A DNA stretch of 64,000 bases from Bacillus sp. FSL K6-3431 (lineage in GTDB: Bacteria > Bacillota > Bacilli > Bacillales > Bacillaceae_C): the NCBI RefSeq assembly GCF_038002605.1, contig NZ_JBBOCT010000001.1, positions 434,001 to 498,000 of the forward strand. The letters run 5' to 3'. The position numbers were made by a program, and so were the translations under genes. This document shows positions 8,488 through 17,322 of this stretch, piece by piece (position 1 is the stretch's first letter; each line of letters starts with the position of its first letter). The notes beneath the pieces are model-generated. The model ran no database searches and was not told the DNA's origin. It worked only from the letters and a program-made list of their open reading frames with translations.

Positions 8488-9459
8488 TCATGGGGAGTTA
8501 CAAATAATACTTAGCATTTTATCCAGCCTATGTTGAAATGTGTGTTCCCTTAACACGCGACTTCTTGCATTATTTGCAATTTTTTGACGAACCTCTTCAA
8601 ACTCCATATAGTGATCTATCTTTTGGATGAGCTCTTCATAATTTCGAAAAGCCACCATTTCTTCATCCTCAATAAAATGGTTCGGTAAATCTTCTTTGAA
8701 TTCAATCAGTTGAAATGAATCGCAAGCTGCAGCGTCGAATGTCCGATTGTTTATACTTTTTCCTGCAATGCCGAGTCGATTTTGGTTGTTTTTTAGGTTA
8801 AAAGGTCGATGGGTATTTAAAACAATGTTTGCTCCGTTATAAAAATCAGCGACAATCGATGGTTCCACCCAGCCTTCATGGATCACTAGGTTCCGATTAT
8901 TACGGAAGCGAGAAAGCGAATTTTTCCATGTGCCTACAACCTTAATCTTATAATCTGTATGCTGTAAAAGGTGCTGAATATATTGTACGCGCTCTGGATA
9001 TGGATAGCCTACGAGACATATATCGCTCCTATAGTGTGCTTCCACTTGCTTAGGTTGAAATACACGTAAATCTGTAGCAAGCGGTAAGTGATAAGCATGT
9101 TTGTGTCCATTTTTTTTATAATATTCTAACGCTGCGGTATCAATAGTAAACACAAAATCATAATAATTTGATAGTACATTTGTCTTATCAATAAAATAAG
9201 GATCTTCAGTGAACCAAATAGCCGTCTTTACTTCCCATTTTTTTAACAGATGAGTCATTTTGATGGGAATCTTAAAACCTACTAATGTAAGAGCTATATC
9301 AGGTTTACCTGCTATTATAAACGATTGAAGCATGTGGAGACCGTCTTTAATCTGAAAATGCTGCACTTCATGTTTTTTCTTTAGCTCATGCAAAATCCAG
9401 TCTTCAAAGTATTTATATATCCCCTTATAGCCTGAACTTATAAATAATATTTTCATCAT
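8488..9459 (-). CDS. cgeB: CgeB-type spore maturation protein / glycosyltransferase
   Basis: A 323-residue protein of the CgeB family (DUF3880 N-terminal part plus a Glyco_trans_1_2 C-terminal part). Visible segments are MKILFISSGYKG at the start, IWFTEDPYF, FVFTIDTAALEYY, LPLATDLRVFQP, and the C-terminal donor-site region NRLGIAGKSINNRTFDAAAC. In Bacillus subtilis the cge genes affect the outermost spore crust under late mother-cell control, and the family is a GT-B-like glycosyltransferase. It is the second gene of a minus-strand pair; only seven bases separate it from the gene at 9467, so the two are probably co-transcribed. It is likely active in the mother cell during spore-surface assembly. 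The symbol is given at family level. Confidence 0.75.
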   Translation of the reverse strand: MMKILFISSGYKGIYKYFEDWILHELKKKHEVQHFQIKDGLHMLQSFIIAGKPDIALTLVGFKIPIKMTHLLKKWEVKTAIWFTEDPYFIDKTNVLSNYYDFVFTIDTAALEYYKKNGHKHAYHLPLATDLRVFQPKQVEAHYRSDICLVGYPYPERVQYIQHLLQHTDYKIKVVGTWKNSLSRFRNNRNLVIHEGWVEPSIVADFYNGANIVLNTHRPFNLKNNQNRLGIAGKSINNRTFDAAACDSFQLIEFKEDLPNHFIEDEEMVAFRNYEELIQKIDHYMEFEEVRQKIANNARSRVLREHTFQHRLDKMLSIICNSP

Positions 9460-9466
9460 TTAGCAC

Positions 9467-9958
9467 CTACAAATTAATCATAATGTTATTTAATGTTGAG
9501 AATCCATTTTTGATTTCCTCACAATAAAAAAAACCTTCAACTATTACATGCTTCTTTTCTTGTGTTAATGAAATCCTAAGCTCGTTTGCAAATGTTAAAT
9601 TGTCATTAGGTTGCAATTGCCGGCAATAATTTGGTTTTAGCCAATGTTCTCCAGTTTCTTTTGTGGTTTCTTTCCAATTATCTTGAAAATAGTGCCATGC
9701 TTCTGTATTTGTTCCATCAATCGATAGTGCCGTATGCGTAGCGGAGCCAATTTTACCACCGAGATGAACACCTTGTGGCGGTTTAATACGCATGCAGATT
9801 CTCGGGTCATTAAGTACCACATTGCCAGTATTTTTTATCGTCAAATTACCAATAACTGTTACTTCATTTTCTCCATCCTCCGTGTCTGGAAGCATAACAG
9901 TATAGCTGAACCATGCAAATCCCTCAGTATTTACTTGTTCTTTTTTTTTCCAAAACAA
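9467..9958 (-). CDS. Hypothetical protein in the cgeB-type operon
   Basis: A 163-residue protein with a TTG start (TTGTTTTGGAAA) placed after AGGGGGCGG. The N-terminus is charged (FWKKKEQ) and lacks a signal peptide. The body is rich in beta-type residues with alternating hydrophobics (VTVIGNLTIKNTGNVVLNDP, then VEGFFYCEEI), which suggests a beta-sandwich such as a CARDB-like or immunoglobulin-like domain. I do not recognise a named family. It is the promoter-proximal gene of the pair with cgeB, so it probably serves the same spore-surface process, perhaps as a scaffold or carrier of the glycan. Confidence 0.55.
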   Translation of the reverse strand: MFWKKKEQVNTEGFAWFSYTVMLPDTEDGENEVTVIGNLTIKNTGNVVLNDPRICMRIKPPQGVHLGGKIGSATHTALSIDGTNTEAWHYFQDNWKETTKETGEHWLKPNYCRQLQPNDNLTFANELRISLTQEKKHVIVEGFFYCEEIKNGFSTLNNIMINL

Positions 9959-10085
9959 ATAGACCGCCCCCTGAAATTGCCGAAGATATCTTTACATCTT
10001 ATGCAATAAATTTGGTTACATGATAGCAACGAAAATCTGTATTAAAATTGGACGGATTTTTTCTTATTATCTTTTTTGAAGGCAT

Positions 10086-10111
10086 AAAAAAAAGAGGAGC
10101 TGGAACTCCTC
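10086..10111 (-). terminator. Terminator of the Cys-rich coat-like gene
   Basis: On the minus strand GAGGAG and CTCCTC form a stem around TTCCAG and are followed by eight T. Confidence 0.8.
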
Positions 10112-10139
10112 ATTCTAAATTTTAGTGTTATGCCCAAAC

Positions 10140-10874
10140 TTATAAAGGAGTTGGCCCCGGTCCTGGTGCTGGAAAAACTGTTGGACATTGAGGCGGGAAA
10201 GCTAATGGCGGGCATATGAACGGCATATCGGGTCTTGGTTGACAGAAATCTGCTGTGATTTCAAGTTTTACTAATGCCTCCATCTGAACGTTTTGGCATA
10301 AGTTGATAGAGATATCGAGTTGTTGGAACTCGAACGTACCTCCTGGAAGTGGTCGGCAGATTAAGTTCGCATCACATTCAAAGTCAGTTATTTCACATTG
10401 TAAGAAGGTGCCTGGAGGTGCGCATAGGAAAAATTTCTCAGATAGCGCCCAAGGGATTGGTTCCGATGTACAACTCACTCCTAGAGGATTGGTTACACGA
10501 ACAACAATAAATCCCTTTTTCAATACTTTTACCTTTTGGAGTGTAACAGTGCTTCCATCAGGCAATTGGAATTGACCAGTTGCACGTCCTTCTGGTTGTG
10601 GTATTTCTTGACAAAGAATGGTACCAGGTGCTAAAGGGTCAATTGGATTTCCGAGTTCATCTGTAGGGAAACATTCTACTGTTAAATTACCTCCGAGACT
10701 AGCGCAAGGATCATCATTCAGTCCTGGTGTAACACCGGGACAATCAAATCCAAGAGTACCTACATCATTGAACGCTAGCAGAGGCACATCTGCCTGACGG
10801 GTTACCCAGTCATAAACTTTGTTTACTTTTATGCACAAAGTCTCCTGGCCACCACTAATTGATTTTAAATCCAT
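10140..10874 (-). CDS. Cys-rich presumed spore-surface protein
   Basis: A 244-residue protein with about ten Cys spread over the whole length, no signal peptide and no membrane helix. It starts with MDLKSISGGQETLCIKVNKV and ends in a Pro/Gly-rich tail (APGPGPTPL). The CIKVNKVYDWV segment and the repeated short beta-like units (VTLQKVKVLKKGFIVVRVTN) recall spore-associated proteins of the SPOCS/DUF3794 or endospore-appendage type, but I cannot assign it firmly. The start follows GAGAGGATG. A sigma-K-like promoter lies upstream and a clean terminator follows, so it is a single-gene unit expected late in sporulation. Disulfide cross-linking in the coat or exosporium is plausible. Confidence 0.6.
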   Translation of the reverse strand: MDLKSISGGQETLCIKVNKVYDWVTRQADVPLLAFNDVGTLGFDCPGVTPGLNDDPCASLGGNLTVECFPTDELGNPIDPLAPGTILCQEIPQPEGRATGQFQLPDGSTVTLQKVKVLKKGFIVVRVTNPLGVSCTSEPIPWALSEKFFLCAPPGTFLQCEITDFECDANLICRPLPGGTFEFQQLDISINLCQNVQMEALVKLEITADFCQPRPDMPFICPPLAFPPQCPTVFPAPGPGPTPL

Positions 10875-10922
10875 AAATTGGTCATCCTCTCATTTATATT
10901 ATTGATGGGTGTGAACCTACTT

Positions 10923-10951
10923 TACAGTATGCGAGTATCTCGAACTGTGTT
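10923..10951 (-). promoter_or_regulatory. Candidate sigma-K/sigma-E promoter
   Basis: On the minus strand CATACTGTA fits the sigma-K -10 pattern CATAnnnTA, with an AC-containing -35 element about 15-16 bases upstream. It lies about 50 bases ahead of the Cys-rich gene. The remainder of 10952-11450 contains no supportable gene. Confidence 0.4.
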
Positions 10952-11450
10952 TAGGCTTTTGTGTATTTTATTCCGTATTAATTTGCCAGCCTATAAGAAA
11001 TGATGATGCTCAGGAACAGTTGACCCATAGATAATATATTCCAATGTTAATTGGATGTGCAAAAAAAATATTTGTACAAGCCCGGATTGTGTAGAATGTT
11101 TATTTCTAACTACACATGTTGCTACATAAATAAGATTAGGTATCTAAAATGTTGAAATGTAATTTTTAGGAAGGCGAATTAGAAGTTATTTTATTCAGGG
11201 ATTACAAGATGGTACCAAAAAGTATCGTACGATCTGAAGCATTTGAATTCATGGGATGCAGTTCGGGAAAAGTTTCACATTTTATTTTGATGGTGTGAGT
11301 CGATTATCGTATCATAGACTTTGTAAAAACGGGCCATGTTCCTTGCATGTAGATAAAGTATTCTTCTGTGTATTTATAGTTACATTTAGTTCGCCTTAAG
11401 CATAAGCTGAAAAGAGATAACTAGGCATTTGCCTACGAGGGAGGATAATC

Positions 11451-14400
11451 ATGATGAGAAGGAGTAGATACGAAAAACTAAGCAACGTTCAGTTACAGCA
11501 AAAAGTTATAAATCTTGAATCAGAACTTTCATTTTATCGAGAAGATATGGAGATGAAAGTTCAAATGTATCGAGATCGATTAACTATTTTGAAACAAGAC
11601 AACATCAAGTTGAATAGAGAGATGAAGGAGATATTCAGTGACGGTATGGATGTTGATCAGGAGAAAGACGAACTAATAAATGATTATAATAAGTTACTTC
11701 AGATAAATGCTGATTATCAGAAAAAAATGACATTGCTTGAGGAAAACCCTAAACAAAAAGAATTGGATGAAAAAATTGAATGGCTTAAACAAGAAAATGC
11801 CGAGTTAGTGAACGAAGTAGAGATGCTGAGAAAAGAAATGGAAAATGAAAAAGAGAATTCAGATAAATTTATAATGGAGACGCAACTGAAGGAAGACGAA
11901 ATGACAAAGATGAGGAAGGATATAGCTGATTATCAGAAAAAAATGACATTGCTTGAGGAAAACCCTAAACAAAAGGACTTGGATGAAAAAATTGAACGGC
12001 TTAAACAAGAAAATGCCGAGTTAGTAAACGAAGTAGAAATACTGAGAAAAGAAATGGAAAATGAAAAAGAGAATTCAGATAAATTTATAATGGAAACGCA
12101 ACTGAAGGAAGACGAAATGACAAAGATGAGGAAGGATATAGCTCATTATCAGAAAAAAATGACATTGCTTGAGGAAAACCCTAAGCAAAAGGACTTGGAT
12201 GAAAAAATTGAACGGCTTAAACGGGAAAATGCCGAGTTAGTGAACGAAGTAGAGATGCTGAGAAAAGAAATGGAAAATGAAAAAGAGAATTCACATAAAT
12301 ATATAATGGAGACGCAACTGAAGGAAGACGAAATGACAAAGATGAGGAAGGATATAGCTGATTATCAGAAAAAAATGACATTGCTTGAGGAAAATCCTAA
12401 ACAAAAGGACTTGGATGAAAAAATTGAACGGCTTAAACAAGAAAATGCAGAGTTTGTGAACGAAGTAGAGATGCTGAGAAAAGAAATGGAAAATGAAAAA
12501 AAGAATTCAGATAAATATATAATGGAGACGCAACTGAAGGAAGACGAAATGACAAAGATGAGGAAGGATATAGCTCATTATCAAGAAGAATACAAAGAAA
12601 CACGGCAGCTTATGTTGAGAGAACAAAAGCTGAAGCAGGAACTTCAAATGGAAAGAACGGCATTGAAAAAAGCCGTTGAAGAGAATAAAGTAATATCCCG
12701 TGAAAAAGAATCACTACAATCAGGACTGATTGAACTGCAGAAACTACTGACCGAAAAAGACGATAAAGTTAAAAGTCTAATAGAAAAAGACTATTACTTA
12801 GAGACTCATCTCGCCGAAATAAGTGTAGAACATGAACAATTAGATAATAACATCAAAAAAGTGGAAGCTGAAAAACAACAATTAAATCTAACGCTGATTG
12901 GTAAGGTTGCAGAATTCAAGCATGTACTCAATAAAAAGGCTAGAGCTACAAAAGTAATTGAAAATTTAAAAAGGGATAATACACAACTGCAAAAAGAATT
13001 GTCTCAGAGTGAGAACGAGTGTAATCAATTTCAGCAAAGAGAGTTAACTTTAATGAAGAAAATGGAGGAAAGCAGTAATGATTTAACTGAAGCAAATAAA
13101 AAAATAAACAAGATGAAGAGAGAAATAAATAATCTAGAACAGGAATTGAAAAATAAAAATGAGGTCTTGAACAATGAAACAAAGCAAAACCAAAAAATGG
13201 GCCAGGACTTTCAAGTTTTAAAAGAAAAACAGGAACAATTACAAGAACAAAACGTATCTTATCAACGAAGGATAACCCAATTGGAAGCAGATAAACATAC
13301 CGCTCTTGAGTCGGTTGGTCATCTACAAACAGAATTATCTCAAGCAAAAGATAAACTATTGGAATTGGACAATGTAAAGATCGAAATGTTAGATCGTCTG
13401 GAAAATCAGATACAAGAAGTATGCAAGCTAAAGGAGGAGAATAATCAGTTTGTCAGTGAGAAAACTGAACTTCTCAAAAAGATTGCGAAACTTGAAGAGG
13501 AAAACGCCTCATTTCATGAGAGTATTTCGAAGATAACTTCACAAAGGCGTTCCGATGAAGAGCGTTTTGATAAAATTACTTACAATCTAAATGAAGTCTT
13601 TACGGAAACAAAGCAGTTAGTTCGGATGACATCATCGTTAAAACACCAATTGGAAGCTAAAACATTAGAGATTGATCAAATGAAGAAGGAGAAGGAGATG
13701 CTCATGCAGGAGTTAATTTTGCTTAAAGAAGATTATGAGAAGTCTGAGGCTAGGAAAAATGATCTTGAAGATCAAATTGAAATCATGAGAACGGAATTGT
13801 CGAAAGCCCAACATTCATTGTCTCGTCTAGAACAATTCGAAACAGAAAAACTCAAGCTCAAAGATGATTTGGAATCAAAAATTGAGGAATTTAATATGCT
13901 GACTGACAATTATCAGCAAGAAAAAGAGTCATACCTTCACGTTCTCGAACATGTTCAGGATCAAGTCAATGTGTATAAAGAAAGGTCAGATCATTTTGAT
14001 TCGGAAAAAGGGTCATGGTCCAAACAAATTGATGAACTAAAATCCGAGTTAATCCAAACGAAAGCAACAATTGTAAAAATGGAAGAACTTGAACAGAATA
14101 ATATAAAGCTCACTGCGGAACTCCAAGAAAAAGAGGTTGAAAATTATAAAGCGAAGAAGGATGGTGAACGAGCTCTTGTAAAGCAGATGGAGCAATTTAA
14201 AACTGAGATGAGTCTTTATCAAACTAAAATTAACCAATATGAAAAGGATCGGGAAATATGGGATAAACAAATGAAGCAGATGAAAACCAGGTTTGCCGGT
14301 TTAGAAAAGAGCCTGGAAGAAAAGGAAAGTTTTATCAAACAGTATATCAAACAACCTTTATCACAATCAGCGCCCGAACTTGAAATACCTTTTCAACAAG

Positions 14401-14612
14401 TTGAATCTAGCCAGCAATCACCTACACATAATCAACCTTCTCAATCATCAAGTGATTGGTATCAACGAATGGCATCTCAACAACAACATCAGCCTGTCCA
14501 ACAAAAAAGTCAGATTACGAGTCCAACTGCGATGGACTTCTTCACATTACGAAGCAAAACAACACAGCAATCACCACCTAATCCCTATGGAAACCAATGG
14601 AATTCAGAATAA
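11451..14612 (+). CDS. Giant coiled-coil protein with four 72-residue repeats
   Basis: A 1053-residue protein starting after GGGAGGATAATC. Almost all of it is heptad-rich (Glu, Lys, Gln, Leu), so it should form a long rod, comparable in style to myosin tails or SMC arms but without any ATPase head. Residues about 88-375 hold four near-identical 72-residue repeats that begin (D/H)YQKKMTLLEENPKQK and contain KQENAELVNEVEMLRKEME. The last 90 residues are Gln/Ser/Pro-rich and unstructured (SQSAPELEIPFQQ, ending NPYGNQWNSE). No signal peptide or membrane helix is seen. A CATAAGCTG -10-like box lies upstream, which would fit late mother-cell control. The last 26 bases overlap the JAMM peptidase gene, so the two are probably coupled. 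Function unknown; a spore-surface or scaffold filament is possible. Confidence 0.8.
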   Translation: MMRRSRYEKLSNVQLQQKVINLESELSFYREDMEMKVQMYRDRLTILKQDNIKLNREMKEIFSDGMDVDQEKDELINDYNKLLQINADYQKKMTLLEENPKQKELDEKIEWLKQENAELVNEVEMLRKEMENEKENSDKFIMETQLKEDEMTKMRKDIADYQKKMTLLEENPKQKDLDEKIERLKQENAELVNEVEILRKEMENEKENSDKFIMETQLKEDEMTKMRKDIAHYQKKMTLLEENPKQKDLDEKIERLKRENAELVNEVEMLRKEMENEKENSHKYIMETQLKEDEMTKMRKDIADYQKKMTLLEENPKQKDLDEKIERLKQENAEFVNEVEMLRKEMENEKKNSDKYIMETQLKEDEMTKMRKDIAHYQEEYKETRQLMLREQKLKQELQMERTALKKAVEENKVISREKESLQSGLIELQKLLTEKDDKVKSLIEKDYYLETHLAEISVEHEQLDNNIKKVEAEKQQLNLTLIGKVAEFKHVLNKKARATKVIENLKRDNTQLQKELSQSENECNQFQQRELTLMKKMEESSNDLTEANKKINKMKREINNLEQELKNKNEVLNNETKQNQKMGQDFQVLKEKQEQLQEQNVSYQRRITQLEADKHTALESVGHLQTELSQAKDKLLELDNVKIEMLDRLENQIQEVCKLKEENNQFVSEKTELLKKIAKLEEENASFHESISKITSQRRSDEERFDKITYNLNEVFTETKQLVRMTSSLKHQLEAKTLEIDQMKKEKEMLMQELILLKEDYEKSEARKNDLEDQIEIMRTELSKAQHSLSRLEQFETEKLKLKDDLESKIEEFNMLTDNYQQEKESYLHVLEHVQDQVNVYKERSDHFDSEKGSWSKQIDELKSELIQTKATIVKMEELEQNNIKLTAELQEKEVENYKAKKDGERALVKQMEQFKTEMSLYQTKINQYEKDREIWDKQMKQMKTRFAGLEKSLEEKESFIKQYIKQPLSQSAPELEIPFQQVESSQQSPTHNQPSQSSSDWYQRMASQQQHQPVQQKSQITSPTAMDFFTLRSKTTQQSPPNPYGNQWNSE
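11712..12575 (+). repeat. Four tandem 216-bp coding repeats
   Basis: Copies begin at 11712, 11928, 12144 and 12360. They differ by only a few bases each, so the expansion is recent, or kept uniform by recombination. Each encodes 72 residues. Since 72 is not a multiple of seven, the repeats may contain a skip in the heptad pattern. The copy number is a candidate for strain variation. Confidence 0.9.
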
Positions 14613-15036
14613 ACAAGTCAATATTGAAGTGAACCACTTTGAGATCAGAAAAACCGTCTATGAAGAAATGATTTCTTATTGTAAAAAAGCTTTACCCAAT
14701 GAAGCATGCGGGTTACTCTCGGGCATCCAACCTACTGGGAGTACTTTATGGAAAGTGAAAAATGAATCCCTCAATCCCAATCGGTTTTATATGTCTGTAG
14801 ATTCTATAAAACAAGCCGTTATGAAAATAGAGGAGAATGGAGAAAAACTTTCGGGCATTTTCCATTCACATCCTAGCTCTCACGCCTTTCCTTCATCCCA
14901 TGATATTCAAAATAATCCTTATACCCATTTAGCATATATTATTGTTTCGTTTTATAATGGAAAAATAGAAGTAGGTTGTTATCGGATGGGTGGCGAAACA
15001 CCAAAAAAATTAAAATTAATCATTATTGATACGTGA
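14587..15036 (+). CDS. JAMM/MPN (Mov34/PAD-1, M67) metallopeptidase
   Basis: The frame is open from 14380, but the first 69 codons overlap the coiled-coil gene. ATG at 14587 gives 149 residues that begin METNGIQNKQ. The complete JAMM zinc motif is present: Glu39 in PNEACGLLSG and HSHPSSHAFPSSHD with His93, His95, Ser103 and Asp106. Such enzymes remove ubiquitin-like tags, Cys or peptide extensions from a C-terminal Gly or amide. Bacterial members often sit beside ThiF or MoaD/ThiS genes, and none is seen here. The 26-base overlap with the coiled-coil gene points to translational coupling, so the rod protein may be its substrate or anchor (inference). A terminator follows directly. Confidence 0.8.
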   Translation: METNGIQNKQVNIEVNHFEIRKTVYEEMISYCKKALPNEACGLLSGIQPTGSTLWKVKNESLNPNRFYMSVDSIKQAVMKIEENGEKLSGIFHSHPSSHAFPSSHDIQNNPYTHLAYIIVSFYNGKIEVGCYRMGGETPKKLKLIIIDT

Positions 15037-15039
15037 AAG

Positions 15040-15073
15040 AAACGGCGGTTCTAACTGAACGCCGTTTTTTCTT
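15040..15073 (+). terminator. Terminator of the coiled-coil/JAMM unit
   Basis: AACGGCGGTTC pairs with GAACGCCGTT (one bulged G) followed by TTTTTT. Confidence 0.85.
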
Positions 15074-15314
15074 TGTATGAAACGATAAGTAAGGCGAAAC
15101 GGCTAGGATTTTTGGAAAACCTACACCTAAAGCTATTTTGGGAAATTGTGAAGATGCGCTTCGTTCATACTGTAAAATAACTTATCATCGAAAGCTTATT
15201 TATAAAACTTATTTTACTATTAAAATGAATTTGGGTTTAAAACAGCACACGTCATTATTAGTAGCAACATATAATTTAATAACAGAGTACTTAACAATGC
15301 TAGGAGGAAGTATT

Positions 15315-15506
15315 TTGATAAGAAAGCAAGGTCTGAAAATCATAAATGGATCTGTTTCTCCGCCAAAGCAACAGCAAACAGGCCAATATATGGGACGTAA
15401 AATAGGTTTCAATCAAACTGAACGGGGAGGAATCTCATCCAGAAGTCGAAAGTTCGGAGGAGGCTGCGGATGTGGTAGTAATCCAAAACAACTAGGACGC
15501 AAGTAA
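15315..15506 (+). CDS. Small basic protein with Gly-Cys tail, 63 residues
   Basis: The frame is open from 15138, but TTG at 15315 lies five bases after TAGGAGGAAG and is the likely start. The protein is Gln/Arg/Gly-rich (IRKQGLKIINGSVSPPKQQQ) and ends FGGGCGCGSNPKQLGRK, where the GGGCGCG segment recalls short Cys/Gly coat peptides. It has no membrane helix and no recognised family. Its place after the coiled-coil/JAMM pair, behind its own strong ribosome-binding site, suggests a separately expressed spore-associated peptide, an inference. Confidence 0.5.
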   Translation: MIRKQGLKIINGSVSPPKQQQTGQYMGRKIGFNQTERGGISSRSRKFGGGCGCGSNPKQLGRK

Positions 15507-16279
15507 GCAATTGATTACTAGGCTGAGGAATACACCTGTCCCTTTGATTATAAATACACATTAGCCCCCCCAATATCAAATGGAATGTAGATGCAATCTT
15601 GTTTTTAAAGAAATGGAATGAATCACTCGCTGGATATTATTTTCATATCACAGCAAAGAGGCTCGCTCAAAAAATCGTTAATAACGGTTTTTTCGAGTAA
15701 CCTCTTTTATACAATAAATATTTGACTATAAAGAGTCGATTTTGCTTTTGTTTTGTAAACAATACATAAATTTTTGCTATTATTTTCTATTTCAACAACA
15801 TAAGTGGAAGCGGTTTCAAGGATTAATGAGATAGAGTTTAGCTATTCTAAGCATCACCTTTTCTTTTCCTTATTGTCCTATCAGGCAGGATAAGCAGGTA
15901 TGTTTGGAATGACGTCGAAGTAGTTAATATAAAAGAAACACAATACATATTGGTAAGGGATTCCGTAAAAGTCTCCATGAGATAGAAAAGTGTATTATGG
16001 TTGCCTCATTAAAGTCAGACTGTCAAATTTTTGTGGATTTTTCCAACACCGAACTCAAACAAACTTGTGGGTGAAAATGCGAGCATATAAAGTTTCAATT
16101 TGTTATGAACAAGAAAACAATCGAACCAACGTAAATAGATGGCCAAACAAATACAGGAATGATATGACGTCTTTGTATCCTTCATTATTAAACTATCTAA
16201 GGCAAGTCCGTTTTACAAGGATATTTCGTTTATAACGCAAAGTTTAAAATAATTATTTTATCGAGGCAGGGAGGGTATC
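15507..16279. other. Intergenic stretch with one long hairpin
   Basis: No supportable gene. A long hairpin at 15655-15708 pairs AAAGAGG and a central A-run with a T-run and CCTCTTT; it can act as a terminator in either direction. The 81-codon frame at 15990 lacks any signal. Confidence 0.5.
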
Positions 16280-16984
16280 ATGAGGAAGTTTGCTATGGAT
16301 ACTGCTGAAAAATTTATAAATGAGAAATTCCCCAATTGTGATATAGCCTATCTTGCTGGAAGTGCGTCACGAGGGGAAGAAACAGCATCTTCGGATTTGG
16401 ATATTGTTATCTTTGATAATACAATATGCAGGAGTTATCGTGAGAGCTTTGTTTTATATAATTGGAAGATCGAAACGTTAATTCATAACAATGAAACTTA
16501 TTTAGAACAATTTGAAAGTGATAGAGATACAGGAAAACCTATTTTAGCTATGATGTTAGCTGAAGGTAAAGTAATTAGGGATAATGGTCAGTCTAAAGAA
16601 ATAAAGAACGATGCTCAAAAGTTTATTGAGAGTGGTCCTAACCCATTATCTAAAGATTTTATGAGCGCCTCTAGGTATTTTATTTATGACCTTCTTGATG
16701 ATTTCACTGATGCAAAAAATCACCAAGAGGCAATAATTACTTTGAATACAATTTCAATACAACTTGCAGATTTTATCCTTCGTTCCAATAACCAATGGAC
16801 AGGGAGAGGAAAAGGTCTTTCACGAGCCCTAAGAAAATTCGATGAAGGATTGTATGTGAGTTTTTTTGAATCCCTTGATTGTTATTATAAAAATGGAGAG
16901 AAACAGGCCTTTATTAATTTCGTGGACAAGTTCTATGAACCGCTAGGTGGTTCTTTATTTGATGGTTTTAAACATGTTAAATAA
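16280..16984 (+). CDS. Nucleotidyltransferase-domain protein
   Basis: A 234-residue protein starting after GGCAGGGAGGG. Residues 27-44 read GSASRGEETASSDLDIVI, the pol-beta-type nucleotidyltransferase signature GS(x)nRG...DxD, with Asp39 and Asp41 as metal ligands. The remaining 180 residues are alpha-helical, as in kanamycin-type or ANT-like enzymes and the minimal nucleotidyltransferase/HEPN group. Such proteins move a nucleotide onto a small molecule or protein; the acceptor cannot be named. There is no partner antitoxin gene next to it, and about 340 bases separate it from the gene at 17323. Complete and probably active. Confidence 0.75.
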   Translation: MRKFAMDTAEKFINEKFPNCDIAYLAGSASRGEETASSDLDIVIFDNTICRSYRESFVLYNWKIETLIHNNETYLEQFESDRDTGKPILAMMLAEGKVIRDNGQSKEIKNDAQKFIESGPNPLSKDFMSASRYFIYDLLDDFTDAKNHQEAIITLNTISIQLADFILRSNNQWTGRGKGLSRALRKFDEGLYVSFFESLDCYYKNGEKQAFINFVDKFYEPLGGSLFDGFKHVK

Positions 16985-17322
16985 CCTTTTCAACTGCAGG
17001 TGCATTACCTTTAGATCGTTGATGTTTCAAGTTTTTTTTATCTAACTAATTATCGCGCTTAACTAATAGAAATCCAAATTTCAACAATCAGGGAGTATAT
17101 AAATAAGGCTGCTCGGCTCGGATTTACTGTTACAAACTAAGAAGTAATTATGGAAGGTATTCGTTCTATAAATGCCTTAATTATTAATGAATAAAATGTT
17201 AGCATGCAGTTGTTCGAAACGCTGACGTGGGGATAATCTAACTAATAAATCTGTTTTCTAGCTAAAATAGATACTTGAATAAAAATATAATTATTGCTAA
17301 ATTCAGAAAGGAGAGAGTTTGT
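16985..17322. other. Intergenic stretch
   Basis: No gene or clear signal seen, other than the ribosome-binding site AAAGGAGAG just before 17323. Confidence 0.5.

Noticed and set aside
11712..12575. CRISPR array
   Set aside because: The repeated unit is 216 bases, fully coding and without spacers.
12946..13347. 133-residue minus-strand frame inside the coiled-coil gene
   Set aside because: It is a shadow of the highly biased codons of the rod protein.
15990..16235. 81-residue plus-strand frame
   Set aside because: No ribosome-binding site and no recognisable domain.
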